A stretch of DNA of 64,000 bases from Rickettsia sp. (GTDB lineage Bacteria > Pseudomonadota > Alphaproteobacteria > Rickettsiales > Rickettsiaceae): contig JADHZC010000001.1 in NCBI GenBank assembly GCA_015657545.1, positions 1 to 64,000 on the forward strand, written 5' to 3'. Each line of letters starts with the position of its first letter. The first letter of the stretch is position 1. Shown here piece by piece: positions 19,186 to 30,047 of this stretch. Under the pieces are notes generated by a model. That model had not been told where the DNA came from and did not search any database. It was given only the letters and a program-made list of their open reading frames with translations. The position numbers and the translations under genes were made by a program.

Positions 19186-20220
19186 TTATATTATACTATG
19201 ATCTCCATTTAAAAAAATGCTTTCTTTCTCTGAATAACCATTTTCTAACAAATATTCTTTCATATGTTCTATTTCGATAACACTCCTCCTATATTCTTGA
19301 TGTTGAGAATATGCATCAGAAATTACTTTATCAAAACATGTTATTATTTCTTTTTTTGACAATTCTTTCTTTAATGGGGGAATAACAAAATATTTTACAA
19401 AAATATATTTATAACTTTCTTCATATTTTCCAAAAAAAGGAATAGATTTTACACAAATTTCTAAAGCTTCCTTTGGAGAAGTTTGTTCTATAAGTTTCTG
19501 TATTATAAACTCTAAAAAGTCAATTCGAATATATCCTTCATTTTCATTAAGAAAACTACCAGCTTTTTCAAATATTTTTAATGCATGATTTTTTAAGAAA
19601 TTTTTATCCTCATGTTTTTCTAGGAGAATTTTAAAAAAGAATAAATAATTTTTTCGAGCAGCAAGATTCAAACACTCATCAGTTACTAACAAATTAGGAG
19701 ATTTTTCAAATAGCATTTCTATAATTTCAATTGATTTCACGTCCATAGCCCTTGATAATACTGTTTTCCCGTCTATGTTAGCTGCATCTATATCAATATT
19801 CTTGTGTTCTAAAATAGCTTTTACTATTTCAATTTTTTGATTACTTGTAGCTATTTCCAAAGGACTCATATTATCACCCTCAGTATTTCTTCTTACATTA
19901 ACATCTAATAGAGGATTTTGTAGTATTTTAATCACTGCATCTGAATCATTATTTGAAACTGCTTCTAAAAATTCTTCATTAAATTTTTTTATTTCTTTTG
20001 CTGTATGAATTGCGTTAGTAGACTTAGATTCTTTTATTTGAAAATCATTTCCATTATCAAGTTTTGAAGTACTAGTGCCAAGCTTTGGAGAAGATGTAGA
20101 AAAAGATTGAGAATTATCACTAATTGATTTTTTATTATCGGAGTTAGTCAATTTATATTTTAAATCATCCTTTTTTTCAGCAATATTTTTATTATTTTGT
20201 TTATCCATTTTGTTATTCAC
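19186..20220 (-). CDS. Ankyrin-repeat protein (putative effector)
   Basis: Ankyrin units (GDNMSPLEIATSNQKIEIVKAILEHKNIDIDAANIDGKTVLSRAMDVKSIEIIEMLFE); Ser/Lys/Asn-rich N-terminus without a signal peptide. Confidence 0.8.
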   Translation of the reverse strand: MNNKMDKQNNKNIAEKKDDLKYKLTNSDNKKSISDNSQSFSTSSPKLGTSTSKLDNGNDFQIKESKSTNAIHTAKEIKKFNEEFLEAVSNNDSDAVIKILQNPLLDVNVRRNTEGDNMSPLEIATSNQKIEIVKAILEHKNIDIDAANIDGKTVLSRAMDVKSIEIIEMLFEKSPNLLVTDECLNLAARKNYLFFFKILLEKHEDKNFLKNHALKIFEKAGSFLNENEGYIRIDFLEFIIQKLIEQTSPKEALEICVKSIPFFGKYEESYKYIFVKYFVIPPLKKELSKKEIITCFDKVISDAYSQHQEYRRSVIEIEHMKEYLLENGYSEKESIFLNGDHSII

Positions 20221-20358
20221 ACAAATAAGGAGCGAGATGTTGTTAATATATTAAACTTATAATTGACAAATCTATATCATTTTGAGATATCTATCAAATT
20301 ATAAAAGTTTTTTACATTATTGTGATCAATTTTTAATATTAAAAATATTAATTTATTT

Positions 20359-20901
20359 TTATTTTTTGTTACTTGGAGAGATTTTAAGGTTATTGTCAGA
20401 TATTCCCCATAATTTATCCTTCATAACCCAGCCTGTATGAGATTTACATTCTATTTTACACCAATTATTAAAGGACTTTTCAAGTCTACATCTAGCTTTA
20501 GGCTCTATATAAAATTTGATTTTAGAGTCAATTTTTTTATTAGTCAAAACTCCTAATTTTGTATCAGTATTAACTATAACATAATGTTTTCTTGACAAGA
20601 GATTTTTATAAATCCACCCCTCATCTTTATCAAAATCTTGTATTTTGACCCATTCATTTTGATATTCAAGGATTTTAACTGGTTCTCCTTTTTTTACATA
20701 TATATTTATTATTGGATATTCTTTACCAGGTCCAGATCTAGAATTAACTTTATTTTTTTTAATTCCCATAAATATGTTAGCATTATTTTTAGAAATTTTA
20801 TATTGAGCTTCAGTAACTAAAAATAGGGGCTCTAAAATTAGTCCTAACATTACAAATAAGGAAAATATTAGGGTTTTTTTTTTATATAATATCACTCTCA
20901 T
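20359..20901 (-). CDS. Bacterial SH3-domain periplasmic protein
   Basis: Signal-like N-terminus; two SH3b-like units (VNSRSGPGKEYPIINIYVKKGEPVKILEYQNEWVKIQDF...GWIYKNLL; CRLEKSFNNWCKIECKSHTGWVMKDKLWG). Confidence 0.8.
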   Translation of the reverse strand: MRVILYKKKTLIFSLFVMLGLILEPLFLVTEAQYKISKNNANIFMGIKKNKVNSRSGPGKEYPIINIYVKKGEPVKILEYQNEWVKIQDFDKDEGWIYKNLLSRKHYVIVNTDTKLGVLTNKKIDSKIKFYIEPKARCRLEKSFNNWCKIECKSHTGWVMKDKLWGISDNNLKISPSNKK

Positions 20902-22619
20902 TATTCTATATTCATTATATTTTCACTGGTTTTACCAAGATAATTAGTAGACCTAAATTGCTTTTTAATTCTTGTAATTTCATACTCACTAACTCCTAAA
21001 TATTTTAGGACTGCATTACCTAATTGTAAACCCATTTCATAATCTTGAGGAATAATTAAATTAGCTCCAAGATCATAAAAATCTTTAGATTTTTTTAGAT
21101 CCCTTAATCTAATTATAACATCAAGAGAATCAAAATTATTTACTTGTTTTAGAAATTTTTTGATTGTAAACTCATTTCGCATAGTTAACAATATAACACT
21201 AGCTCTCTCTATGCCAATTGCATTTAGAAATGTTGGATTTGAGATATCTCCTTGAAATATAACTTTATCCTTCTTCTCTTTATTGACTATATAATCTTTA
21301 ATTTCAACGATTATATAATTATTAATTTCTTCTGCTTCCAATACTTTGGTGGCTATTTTTCCTACTTTACCAAATCCAGCTATAATTACATGATTATTTA
21401 GGTCTCTTGTAGATTTTTCAATAATTTGAAGAGGCGAAATTCCCATATTTGTTTCAAAGGATTCTACGAGTTTATTTCCTAAAAGGGCTAGTAATGGAGT
21501 AAGAGCCATTGAACATGTAATGACAGAAAGTAAAATACTAGCTACATAAGGATCTAGTAAATTATGATTAGCACCCATATTAAATAATATAAAAGCAAAT
21601 TCTCCTCCTTGGGATAACAACAATCCAGATCTAATAGAGGTTGTATAGTGAAATTTAAACAAAACACATAATAAAGTTATAATCGTAGCTTTCACTACAA
21701 TTAATAAAATACAAATACTAAAAATAATATGGATTTTACTATAAACATGAGGTTCAATTTGCATACCAACACTCATGAAAAACAAACCTAACAAAAGATT
21801 TTTAAAAGGTTCTATACTATGTTCTGCTTTTTTACGAAAATCTGTTTCAGCAACCAATATTCCTGCAATAAAGCCACCAAGGGCATAAGAAAGACCAAAA
21901 TATGACATTCCCCATGCAGAAAATAACACAATTAGAAATGTCATAGCAATTGCTAGCTCACTATTTTCATTTCCTTGTGGTTGAAAAAATTTGAAAACAG
22001 GTCTTAGTAATGATCTTATAATTATAATTATGGATATAACTAAAGTTCCTTTTATTAAAATATTGATCCAAAATTTCCCTTCTAAAAAATTCAGAGAAAA
22101 AATTTCGTTTGAGAGTAGAGGTACAGCTATTAGCAAAGGGATAACTGCTAAGTCTTGCAATATTAAGATAGAAATTGCAATTCTTCCTACTTGAAGGGAT
22201 TGCATTTTTTTTTCAAAGATAGATTGCATAACTATTGCAGTAGAAGAAAGGCTTAATCCACCCGCTATTATTACAGATGCTTTATTAGAAAGAAAAAATA
22301 TCCATCTAGTAATAATAAATATCACAAAAAATGTAACTAATACTTGTAAAGTACCAAGACCGAAAACATATTTTCTCATAGTTTTCAATCTATCAAAAGA
22401 TAATTCTAAACCTATTACAAATAGTAAAAATACTACTCCAAATTCTCCAAAATGTTCAGTAATACTGTGAGAAACTAAATTTAGACCATGTTCTCCTATA
22501 AAAACGCCTGAAATTAGATATCCAAGCACGGGGCTCAGATTCAATTTTTCGAAAATTCCGATTATGAGAACAGCAAAAGCTATCAATATTATTACTATTA
22601 ACAAGATATTATCTATCAT
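20901..22619 (-). CDS. Monovalent cation:proton antiporter-2 (KefB/KefC-like) with RCK/TrkA-N domain
   Basis: PVLGYLISGVFIGEHGLNLVSHSITEHFGEFGVVFLLFVIGLELS, LSLSSTAIVMQ, NHVIIAGFGKVGKIATKVLEAEEINNYIIVE. Confidence 0.9.
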   Translation of the reverse strand: MIDNILLIVIILIAFAVLIIGIFEKLNLSPVLGYLISGVFIGEHGLNLVSHSITEHFGEFGVVFLLFVIGLELSFDRLKTMRKYVFGLGTLQVLVTFFVIFIITRWIFFLSNKASVIIAGGLSLSSTAIVMQSIFEKKMQSLQVGRIAISILILQDLAVIPLLIAVPLLSNEIFSLNFLEGKFWINILIKGTLVISIIIIIRSLLRPVFKFFQPQGNENSELAIAMTFLIVLFSAWGMSYFGLSYALGGFIAGILVAETDFRKKAEHSIEPFKNLLLGLFFMSVGMQIEPHVYSKIHIIFSICILLIVVKATIITLLCVLFKFHYTTSIRSGLLLSQGGEFAFILFNMGANHNLLDPYVASILLSVITCSMALTPLLALLGNKLVESFETNMGISPLQIIEKSTRDLNNHVIIAGFGKVGKIATKVLEAEEINNYIIVEIKDYIVNKEKKDKVIFQGDISNPTFLNAIGIERASVILLTMRNEFTIKKFLKQVNNFDSLDVIIRLRDLKKSKDFYDLGANLIIPQDYEMGLQLGNAVLKYLGVSEYEITRIKKQFRSTNYLGKTSENIMNIE

Positions 22620-22858
22620 TTTAACTCCAGCAATTAAATATGGTTATGCAGCTTTCAATCTAACAAAATAAAAATTTTTCTATTTTTAGAATTAATATAA
22701 AGTAGTATCTGTAAAAAAGCTAAAAAAGTAATATTGAAAAATTTTAAATTTATATTTTTTCATACTTCTTAAATAATAGATATTATATATTATATTTGTA
22801 AATAATTTCAATATAATGTGAATTTAAAATTCTTATAGCAAATAAAACATTTAGTGAA

Positions 22859-23998
22859 ATGAACATTAACATGTTAAAAAATTTTATATATTTAGATAAT
22901 AACGCAACCTCATTAGTACATCCAGAAGTACAAGAATTTTTATTAAAATTATCTAATTTTCCTATTAATCCATCAGCTCCTCATCAATTTGGAACTGTTG
23001 GATTTACTATTTTAGAAGAAGCAAGATCTCAAATCTTAAATATGATGAATCTTAATCCAAAAAATTTTGAAGTAATTTTTACAAGCTCTGGTACAGAATC
23101 AAATAATCTTGTGATGCATAATTTTTTAGAAGGAAATATTATAATATCTGATATTGAACATCCTTCTATCTCAGCTTTTGAAACAAAATCTAGTCGAATA
23201 TATAGAGTTAAAACTTGTAAATCTGGATATATAGATTTAGAAGATTTAGAATCGATTTTAACAAAATTAGGTAAATTTTCAAAAAAAAATCTATGTTCTT
23301 TTATATATGCACATAACGAAACAGGAGTAATTCAAAAATATGCAAAAGAGATTGTAAAGCTTGCTCATAAATTTGATTTTCTTGTACATAGTGATATGAG
23401 CCAATGTCCTGGAAGAATGGAACTCAAAGAATTAGAAGATTTAGATTTTATTACTTTATCTGCTCACAAAATAGGTGGTTTAATAGGTGCTGGAGCAATA
23501 ATTAAAAAAAAATCTCTTTCAATAACACCATTAATTATTGGAGGAGGGCAGGAAAGAAATTTAAGGTCTGGCACTGAAAATATTTTATCAATAGCATGTT
23601 TTGGTCAAATTGCTCGTATAATTTCTCGAGATTATCAAAAAATTATAAGTGATGCTCAATTTTTGAGGAATTTTTTAGAAAAAAAATTAACATCTGAATT
23701 AGATTTTATTCGTATATTGCATAGAGATTCTCTTAGATTGTCTAATACTAGTTTTTTCATTAATTTAAAAAAAAGTTCCGATGTACAAATCATTGAGATG
23801 GATTTAGAACAAATAGCGATCAGCACTGGCTCTGCTTGTAAAGCAAGAAAACAACAAACAGAAAATATATTACACAACCAAGGATATCAAGAAAAATATT
23901 TAAATTCAACCATTCGTATTTCTTTAGGAATACAAAATAATTTACAAGATATTCAAATGTTTTTAAGTAAATATCTTTTTAAAAATAAAGATCTTTAA
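22859..23998 (+). CDS. Cysteine desulfurase (NifS-like), first of tandem pair
   Basis: FIYLDNNATSLVHPEV, FTSSGTESNNLVMHNF, LSAHKIGGLIGAGAII (PLP Lys), STGSACKARKQQTENIL (active Cys). Confidence 0.9.
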   Translation: MNINMLKNFIYLDNNATSLVHPEVQEFLLKLSNFPINPSAPHQFGTVGFTILEEARSQILNMMNLNPKNFEVIFTSSGTESNNLVMHNFLEGNIIISDIEHPSISAFETKSSRIYRVKTCKSGYIDLEDLESILTKLGKFSKKNLCSFIYAHNETGVIQKYAKEIVKLAHKFDFLVHSDMSQCPGRMELKELEDLDFITLSAHKIGGLIGAGAIIKKKSLSITPLIIGGGQERNLRSGTENILSIACFGQIARIISRDYQKIISDAQFLRNFLEKKLTSELDFIRILHRDSLRLSNTSFFINLKKSSDVQIIEMDLEQIAISTGSACKARKQQTENILHNQGYQEKYLNSTIRISLGIQNNLQDIQMFLSKYLFKNKDL

Positions 23999-24094
23999 AA
24001 AAAAAACATTTTATGTATTGATACTATAAAAAAAATTTTTTTAATATATAATTTCTTTTAAAATCAAACTTTATTAAATAATTTTTTAAAATCT

Positions 24095-25357
24095 ATGTTT
24101 GAAGAAAATCTTGTAAAATTAAAAGATAACATTATTGCAAAGGGAGGGGTATTTCCTTTGTATCTAGATAATTTATCTACTACTCCTACTGATCCTAGAG
24201 TATTAGAAGCTATGATCCCATATTTTCAAACTAAATATGGGAATCCACATTCACGAAACCACTCTTTTGGTTGGGAATCTGAAGAAGCTTGTGAATTAGC
24301 TAGATCACATGTAGCAAGACTTATAGGTGCTAATCCTAAAGAAATAATATTCACATCTGGTGCAACTGAGTCTAATAACCTAGCAATCAAGGGCATTGCT
24401 AAATTTTACTCAAGTAAAAAAAATCATATCATAACAACATATACAGAGCATAAATGTGTTTTGGATAGTTGTAGACATCTTGAAGAAGAAGGGTTTAATA
24501 TTACATATGTTAAGGTTCACAACAATGGAATAATAGATCTTGAGCATTTAAAAAATTCTATAACAGATAAAACTGTTTTAGTTTCAATTATGCTTGTTAA
24601 TAATGAAATAGGGGTTATTCAACCTATTAAAGAAATAGGTAAAATATGTAGAGATAAAGGAGTCTTTTTTCACTCTGATATAGCTCAAGCATTTGGCAAG
24701 ATCAAAATAGATGTAAATGATGCTAATATAGATTTAGCTAGTATATCATCTCATAAAATATACGGACCCAAAGGGGTAGGAGCCTTATATGTAAGACGTA
24801 AACCAAGAGTGAGGCTTTCTCCTTTAATTAATGGAGGTGGTCAAGAAAGGGGTTTACGTTCAGGTACCTTACCAACTCCTATTATTGTAGGTTTTGGTAA
24901 AGCAAGTCAAATTGCTCTTGAAGAAATGGAATCAGATTTCCAAAAATTACAAAAATTTCATAAAAAATTCCTTAACATCATTGAAAATAATGCGGTAGAT
25001 GTCTTTTTAAATGGAGATAGATATAAAAGATATCCTGGTAATGTGAATTTGAGTTTTTCATATATTGAAGGAGAGTCTATGTTACTTGCTATAAAAGACT
25101 TAGCTGTATCTTCTGGTTCTGCTTGCACTTCAGCTTCATTGGAACCATCATATGTTATAAGAGCATTAGGAGCTGATGATGTATTGGCTCATACTTCTAT
25201 TAGATTCGGTTTTGGTAGATTTAATACTGAAGAAGAAGTAGAATATGCTGCTTATTTAATATTATCCAAAATAGAATTTTTACGTAATTTAAGCCCATTA
25301 TGGGAGATGGTACAAAAAGGTATAGATCTTAGCAAGATTCAATGGAGTTCACATTAA
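24095..25357 (+). CDS. iscS: Cysteine desulfurase IscS
   Basis: [65 protein letters not shown]. Confidence 0.95.
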   Translation: MFEENLVKLKDNIIAKGGVFPLYLDNLSTTPTDPRVLEAMIPYFQTKYGNPHSRNHSFGWESEEACELARSHVARLIGANPKEIIFTSGATESNNLAIKGIAKFYSSKKNHIITTYTEHKCVLDSCRHLEEEGFNITYVKVHNNGIIDLEHLKNSITDKTVLVSIMLVNNEIGVIQPIKEIGKICRDKGVFFHSDIAQAFGKIKIDVNDANIDLASISSHKIYGPKGVGALYVRRKPRVRLSPLINGGGQERGLRSGTLPTPIIVGFGKASQIALEEMESDFQKLQKFHKKFLNIIENNAVDVFLNGDRYKRYPGNVNLSFSYIEGESMLLAIKDLAVSSGSACTSASLEPSYVIRALGADDVLAHTSIRFGFGRFNTEEEVEYAAYLILSKIEFLRNLSPLWEMVQKGIDLSKIQWSSH

Positions 25358-25394
25358 TTGCTTATAAGTTAAAATTTTATATAAAATTAAATAA

Positions 25395-25850
25395 ATGAAA
25401 AAAAATCAGATTCTGAATATAAAGGATATTTTGAATATATTGCCTCATGGATATCCATTTTTGCTAGTAGATTATGTTGAATATTTGGATGAAAATTCTA
25501 TTGTAGCTGTAAAAAATGTAACCTATAATGAAAATTATTTCATAGGGCATTTTGCTAATAATCCTATAATGCCAGGAGTATTAATTTTAGAAGCTTTAGC
25601 ACAAACCTCTGCCATTTTAGCAGCGAAAGTTTTAAATTTAGTAAAAAAAGAAGAGCATGATGTATTACTTACGTCAATTAGTCAAGCTAAGTTTAAAAAA
25701 ATGGTTATACCAGGAGATGTCTTGAAATTACATTCAACTATAGAGAGAACAAAAGGTCCGTTATGGCAATTCAATGTTTTTGCACAAGTAGATAATTTTC
25801 AAGTGTCTCAGGCGATTATTTCTGCAGTATTAAAAAAAAATTCCTCATAA
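25395..25850 (+). CDS. fabZ: 3-hydroxyacyl-ACP dehydratase FabZ
   Basis: ILPHGYPFLLVDYV, YFIGHFANNPIMPGVLILEALAQTSAIL. Confidence 0.95.
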   Translation: MKKNQILNIKDILNILPHGYPFLLVDYVEYLDENSIVAVKNVTYNENYFIGHFANNPIMPGVLILEALAQTSAILAAKVLNLVKKEEHDVLLTSISQAKFKKMVIPGDVLKLHSTIERTKGPLWQFNVFAQVDNFQVSQAIISAVLKKNSS

Positions 25851-25948
25851 AAATATGAAATTTTTTGATATTACAATTGCTTTGTGTTATCACTTTTATC
25901 TTTAGTGATTAAGATCAATAAAAAATATTATATAATCAATCTAGTTAA

Positions 25949-26410
25949 ATGTTTTATATTGAAGAAAATAGATTGTTAGAAGTTAATCCAGAATTAGCTT
26001 ATAATGTTGTATTAAATGTAGATCAATATCATGTATTTTTACCTTGGTGTATAGATTCTAAAATCATAAAAAATATAGATTCTAGTCAATTTTTAGCAGA
26101 TCTAACAATCAACTTTAAGGGTATAAAACATAACTTTAGATCTGTAGTTAGTTCCAAGCAAGATACTGATAAGTTTACTATTACTTCTAAATCTTCTCAT
26201 AGTATATTTTCAACTCTTGAAACTAATTGGAATATCTATAAAAATGGGAAAAATACTAATATAAGTTGTTCTGTGATAATAATGTTCCGTTCTAATATTT
26301 TTAGTTTTATGTTTCGTCTTTTTAAAAATGCTTTGAAAAAAAATATTATGGACTCTTTTATAAATAGAATTATGTTACTTAAACGACAAGAATTAAATAT
26401 ATTATCATGA
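25949..26410 (+). CDS. COQ10/RatA-like START-domain protein
   Basis: NPELAYNVVLNVDQYHVFLPWCIDSKI, LTINFKGIKHNFRSVVS. Confidence 0.85.
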   Translation: MFYIEENRLLEVNPELAYNVVLNVDQYHVFLPWCIDSKIIKNIDSSQFLADLTINFKGIKHNFRSVVSSKQDTDKFTITSKSSHSIFSTLETNWNIYKNGKNTNISCSVIIMFRSNIFSFMFRLFKNALKKNIMDSFINRIMLLKRQELNILS

Positions 26411-26534
26411 TTTTTTCTGTTCTAATTTTTTTTCTAATATTATTTAGAAATTTTTTTAATTAAATAATAAGGAATGAATAATATTATCCTAATTGGAAGA
26501 ATTGCAATAAATATTGCTGAAATGGTTTGAAAAG

Positions 26535-27060
26535 TCATAAAGAAGATAATACTTGTAATAGGAAGTTTTTCAAATTTTTTAAAAAATTTATGAATGCAAC
26601 ATTATTTCTTAACAAATACTTAATAATATAGTATTGAATTGTATAGATAACAGTCAAAAATATTATTACAAAATACAGGCTTAATAATATTTGCACAGAA
26701 GAGGAAAGAGTATTATTTGAATAGATAAATATTTTTTCTCCAAACAAAGTTGTTCATAGCTAAATCTTGATTTGAAGAAAATAATAAAATGGTATAATAA
26801 TAAATAGGCAAGAAAAAAATAACTATAAGTAGAAAAAATTATATTTGAATTTAAACATTTTCTTTTTTAATTTTAAAGAGATAAATATTCCTATCAAAAC
26901 AAGAGTAATATAGGATAGTTTTTTCTGTTGCTAAATTAGTTATTTCTTTGATGATCAACAGTAAGTGAAAAAAGTAATAAATACAAAGGGAACCATAATA
27001 TAGCCATATCTGCATATTTGTTTTACATTAAAAAAAATTATATAGAGATTTATTTATTTT
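26535..27060 (-). pseudogene. Decayed membrane protein
   Basis: Hydrophobic reading extends beyond the 70-aa ORF in interrupted frames (LVLIGIFISLKLKKK, FFSCLFIIIPFYYFLQ, SVQILLSLYFVIIFLTVIYTI). Confidence 0.3.
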
Positions 27061-27096
27061 TAATAAAAAAATTCTGTGAAAATAGCAAAACAAATA

Positions 27097-27483
27097 CTAT
27101 GTGTCTAGCATTTTATTAATATCTTCTAAATTAAAAAAACCTTCATCATAGTAAAAATTTATAGATGGAGAATATTTAAATTGCAATTTTTGAGTTAAAA
27201 AATGCCTTATCTGTGTTTTAGAATCATTTAAAATCTTTAGTAACTCTTTAGGAGAAAATTCAGTATTAAATCCTATAAAAAAGCATTTTATAAGAGATTT
27301 GCTATTAGATAAAGAAATTCTGGTAATTGTAATTGGACAAGAGTCAAGTCTTTTATCACAAGATTTTCCTGTATGTAAACAAAAAATTATCAAATCTTTG
27401 ATAATCCTTGAAAGTTTGGTGAGCCTATGTGAATTGCTAGAAGAGAGTTGTCTAGAGGATGTTTTTTTCTTCTGTAATTTCAT
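27097..27483 (-). CDS. rbfA: 30S ribosome-binding factor RbfA
   Basis: Position after infB; SNSHRLTKLSRIIKDLIIFCLH, DPIT-like ITITRISLSNS, LKFKYSPSINFYYDEGF. Confidence 0.8.
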   Translation of the reverse strand: MKLQKKKTSSRQLSSSNSHRLTKLSRIIKDLIIFCLHTGKSCDKRLDSCPITITRISLSNSKSLIKCFFIGFNTEFSPKELLKILNDSKTQIRHFLTQKLQFKYSPSINFYYDEGFFNLEDINKMLDT

Positions 27484-29986
27484 ATATCTTCAAAATATCT
27501 TCTACTTGAATATCTGGAATAAGATTTTTTAAAGTTATACCACATTCAAGACCAGATCTCACTTCTTTTACGTGATTTTTTAACTGTTTAATACTATTTA
27601 TGAAATCTTCATGGATCAGTTTATTTTTTCTAAAAATCTGAACCTTATTATTGTTTTTTATGATACCATCAGTCACGTAAGAACCAATAACTTGACCTGT
27701 TTTAGTAAGATTAAATACCTGTCTTACTTTAGCATGACCAATACAAGTCTCTTTTATTGTAGGAGATATTAAAGATGAAACTCTTGCCTTTATGAAATCT
27801 AAGACTTGGTAGATATTTGTGAAATTATGAATATCTATAGAATGACGATCTGCATAATTTTGTACTTTAAGGTCAGTTTTAATGTTAAACCCTATAATAG
27901 AGGCATTCGAGGTGATTGCTAAATTTATGTCTGTTAAATTTATATTTCCTATACTCATATTAATTATTTTAATGAAAATTTCAGGATGTTTTATTTGAGA
28001 AATGGAACTATAAATTGCATCCATAGAACTATAAACATCAGACTTTATAATAAGGAATATATTCTTTATTTTAGGTTTAGCGAATAGATCTTCTATAGAT
28101 TTTTTAGAACTCTTTTCAGATATTTTTTTCTGTAATTTTTTTCTATAAGAAATTATGTTGTAAGCATTTTGTTCAGATTCTAGAACATAAAATTTTTCTC
28201 CAGCATCAGGTAAGACATCAAAACCTGATATATTCGCTACCATTGAAGGAGTAAGTTCTGAAATATTTTTACCAAAATCATCTATTATATTTTTTACTTT
28301 TCCCATACTGGTACCAGCAATAATTATATCTCCAATTTTTAAATTACCTCTCTGAACTAATAAATTAGATATATTTCCTATCTTAATATCTATTCTAGAT
28401 TCTAATATTACTCCACAAGCCATTGCTTTATAATTAGCTTTCAGAGATAACATTTCTGCAAGTAACAATATAGATTCTCTTAATTTGTCTAAATTAATCT
28501 TCTTCTTAGCAGAAACATTAACGACCATAACATCTCCTCCAAGATCTTCTGAAATGATGTCATAAGAAAGTAAATCACCCTTGATTTTATCAATCGTAGA
28601 ATCATTTTTATCAATTTTATTGATTGCAACTATTATAGGAACTTTAGATTCTTGAGTATGCTTTATAGCTTCTATTGTTTGTGCTTTGATTCCATCTTCT
28701 GCGGAAATCACTAATACAACTATGTCAGTGATAGAACTACTACGAGATCTAATCTTAACAAATGCTTCGTGACCTGGAGTATCTATAAAGGTGATAGAAG
28801 AATTATCTGTAAATTTAACATTATAAGAGCCTATGTGTTGAGTAATACCGCCACTTTCTCCAGATACTACATCCGTAGCTCTGAAAGAGTCTAATAATGA
28901 AGTTTTTCCATGATCTACATGACCCATAAATGCTACTACAGGAGGTCTTGTTTCTAAATTATTTTCATTATCTTCTGGTATTTTTAGTATATTTTCTAAA
29001 TTGATTTGAGTAGATATTTTAACGCTATGTCCAAGAGAAACTGCTATTAGTTCTGCAATATCTCTGCTTAAGATTTGCTCTTTACTTTCATATTTAACCC
29101 CTAATTTTTTAAGCTCATGAACTACTTTACTTGAGAGTTCTGATAACTTATTAGCCAATTCATTTATTGTAATTTCATTGTCAATGTTAATTTCCCTATA
29201 CACCTTAGCTGGCTTTGCTGTAATATTTTGTTGCTTTCTTTTGAATTTTTCTTGTGCTCTTTTAAAAGAAGCTAAGCTTCTACGTTTTTCTATAATATCT
29301 CCAGATTCTTGATCTAAGCTAGTAATAAGATTAGACCTAACGCGCTTACTATCTTCTTTTATTTTATCCTTTTTAGAAAATCTAATATTTTCCTTATTAT
29401 AGGGAAAGACATTAGGAGCAATTTTCTCAAAATGTTCAGGTTTTTCTTGAGGTGGTGTTTCATTATAAGGTTTTTGAAATATCTTGCCTTCAGATGAATG
29501 TTTTTTATTTTCCTTATTCTCTTTATTTTCAGAATTTGTAGATTGGTATAAAGTATTTTTAGATTCTTCTATATTTTCTATCTTTTTCTCGACTATTTTA
29601 GTATCATCCTCTTTTATAGATATATGTTCTTCTTGTGTTGTTTTTTTATTATCATTACTAATATTTGCTTTTTTTTCTAGAAGCTTTGTATCAAGTTCTT
29701 GAGCTTCTTTTTGGTCAGCATTTGCATTTCGTATTAGTTGAATTTTTTTTTCAAAATCTGATTGTGTTGGTATATATTTTTCTTGCTTAGTCTCATTTAA
29801 AGACGAAAATTCATTTTTAATCGCCTTTCCCTGTTTAATTTCTACTACTAATTTGTTTGATTTTAAAAAAGACGAACCTGTACTAGAATTTTGTCTTAAG
29901 AAAAGACGTTTAGTGTTTTTAGAACTTAACAATATAGGCTTATTTTCTTTATTCTTTTTAATTTCTTTATCTGTGATTTTTGCCAT
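27452..29986 (-). CDS. infB: Translation initiation factor IF-2
   Basis: RPPVVAFMGHVDHGKTSLLDSFR, SGGITQHIGSYNV, ITFIDTPGHEAFVKIRSRSS. Confidence 0.97.
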   Translation of the reverse strand: MAKITDKEIKKNKENKPILLSSKNTKRLFLRQNSSTGSSFLKSNKLVVEIKQGKAIKNEFSSLNETKQEKYIPTQSDFEKKIQLIRNANADQKEAQELDTKLLEKKANISNDNKKTTQEEHISIKEDDTKIVEKKIENIEESKNTLYQSTNSENKENKENKKHSSEGKIFQKPYNETPPQEKPEHFEKIAPNVFPYNKENIRFSKKDKIKEDSKRVRSNLITSLDQESGDIIEKRRSLASFKRAQEKFKRKQQNITAKPAKVYREINIDNEITINELANKLSELSSKVVHELKKLGVKYESKEQILSRDIAELIAVSLGHSVKISTQINLENILKIPEDNENNLETRPPVVAFMGHVDHGKTSLLDSFRATDVVSGESGGITQHIGSYNVKFTDNSSITFIDTPGHEAFVKIRSRSSSITDIVVLVISAEDGIKAQTIEAIKHTQESKVPIIVAINKIDKNDSTIDKIKGDLLSYDIISEDLGGDVMVVNVSAKKKINLDKLRESILLLAEMLSLKANYKAMACGVILESRIDIKIGNISNLLVQRGNLKIGDIIIAGTSMGKVKNIIDDFGKNISELTPSMVANISGFDVLPDAGEKFYVLESEQNAYNIISYRKKLQKKISEKSSKKSIEDLFAKPKIKNIFLIIKSDVYSSMDAIYSSISQIKHPEIFIKIINMSIGNINLTDINLAITSNASIIGFNIKTDLKVQNYADRHSIDIHNFTNIYQVLDFIKARVSSLISPTIKETCIGHAKVRQVFNLTKTGQVIGSYVTDGIIKNNNKVQIFRKNKLIHEDFINSIKQLKNHVKEVRSGLECGITLKNLIPDIQVEDILKIYEITEEKNIL

Positions 29987-30047
29987 TATTTCTCAAAACT
30001 TCTTCAAGTTACAATATTTACTTGTTATTCATTAATAATTTACCAAA

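Noticed and set aside
29484-29702. 72-aa Ser/Phe-rich plus-strand ORF
   Set aside because: Antisense to the Lys/Glu-rich N-terminal region of infB, a common artefact.
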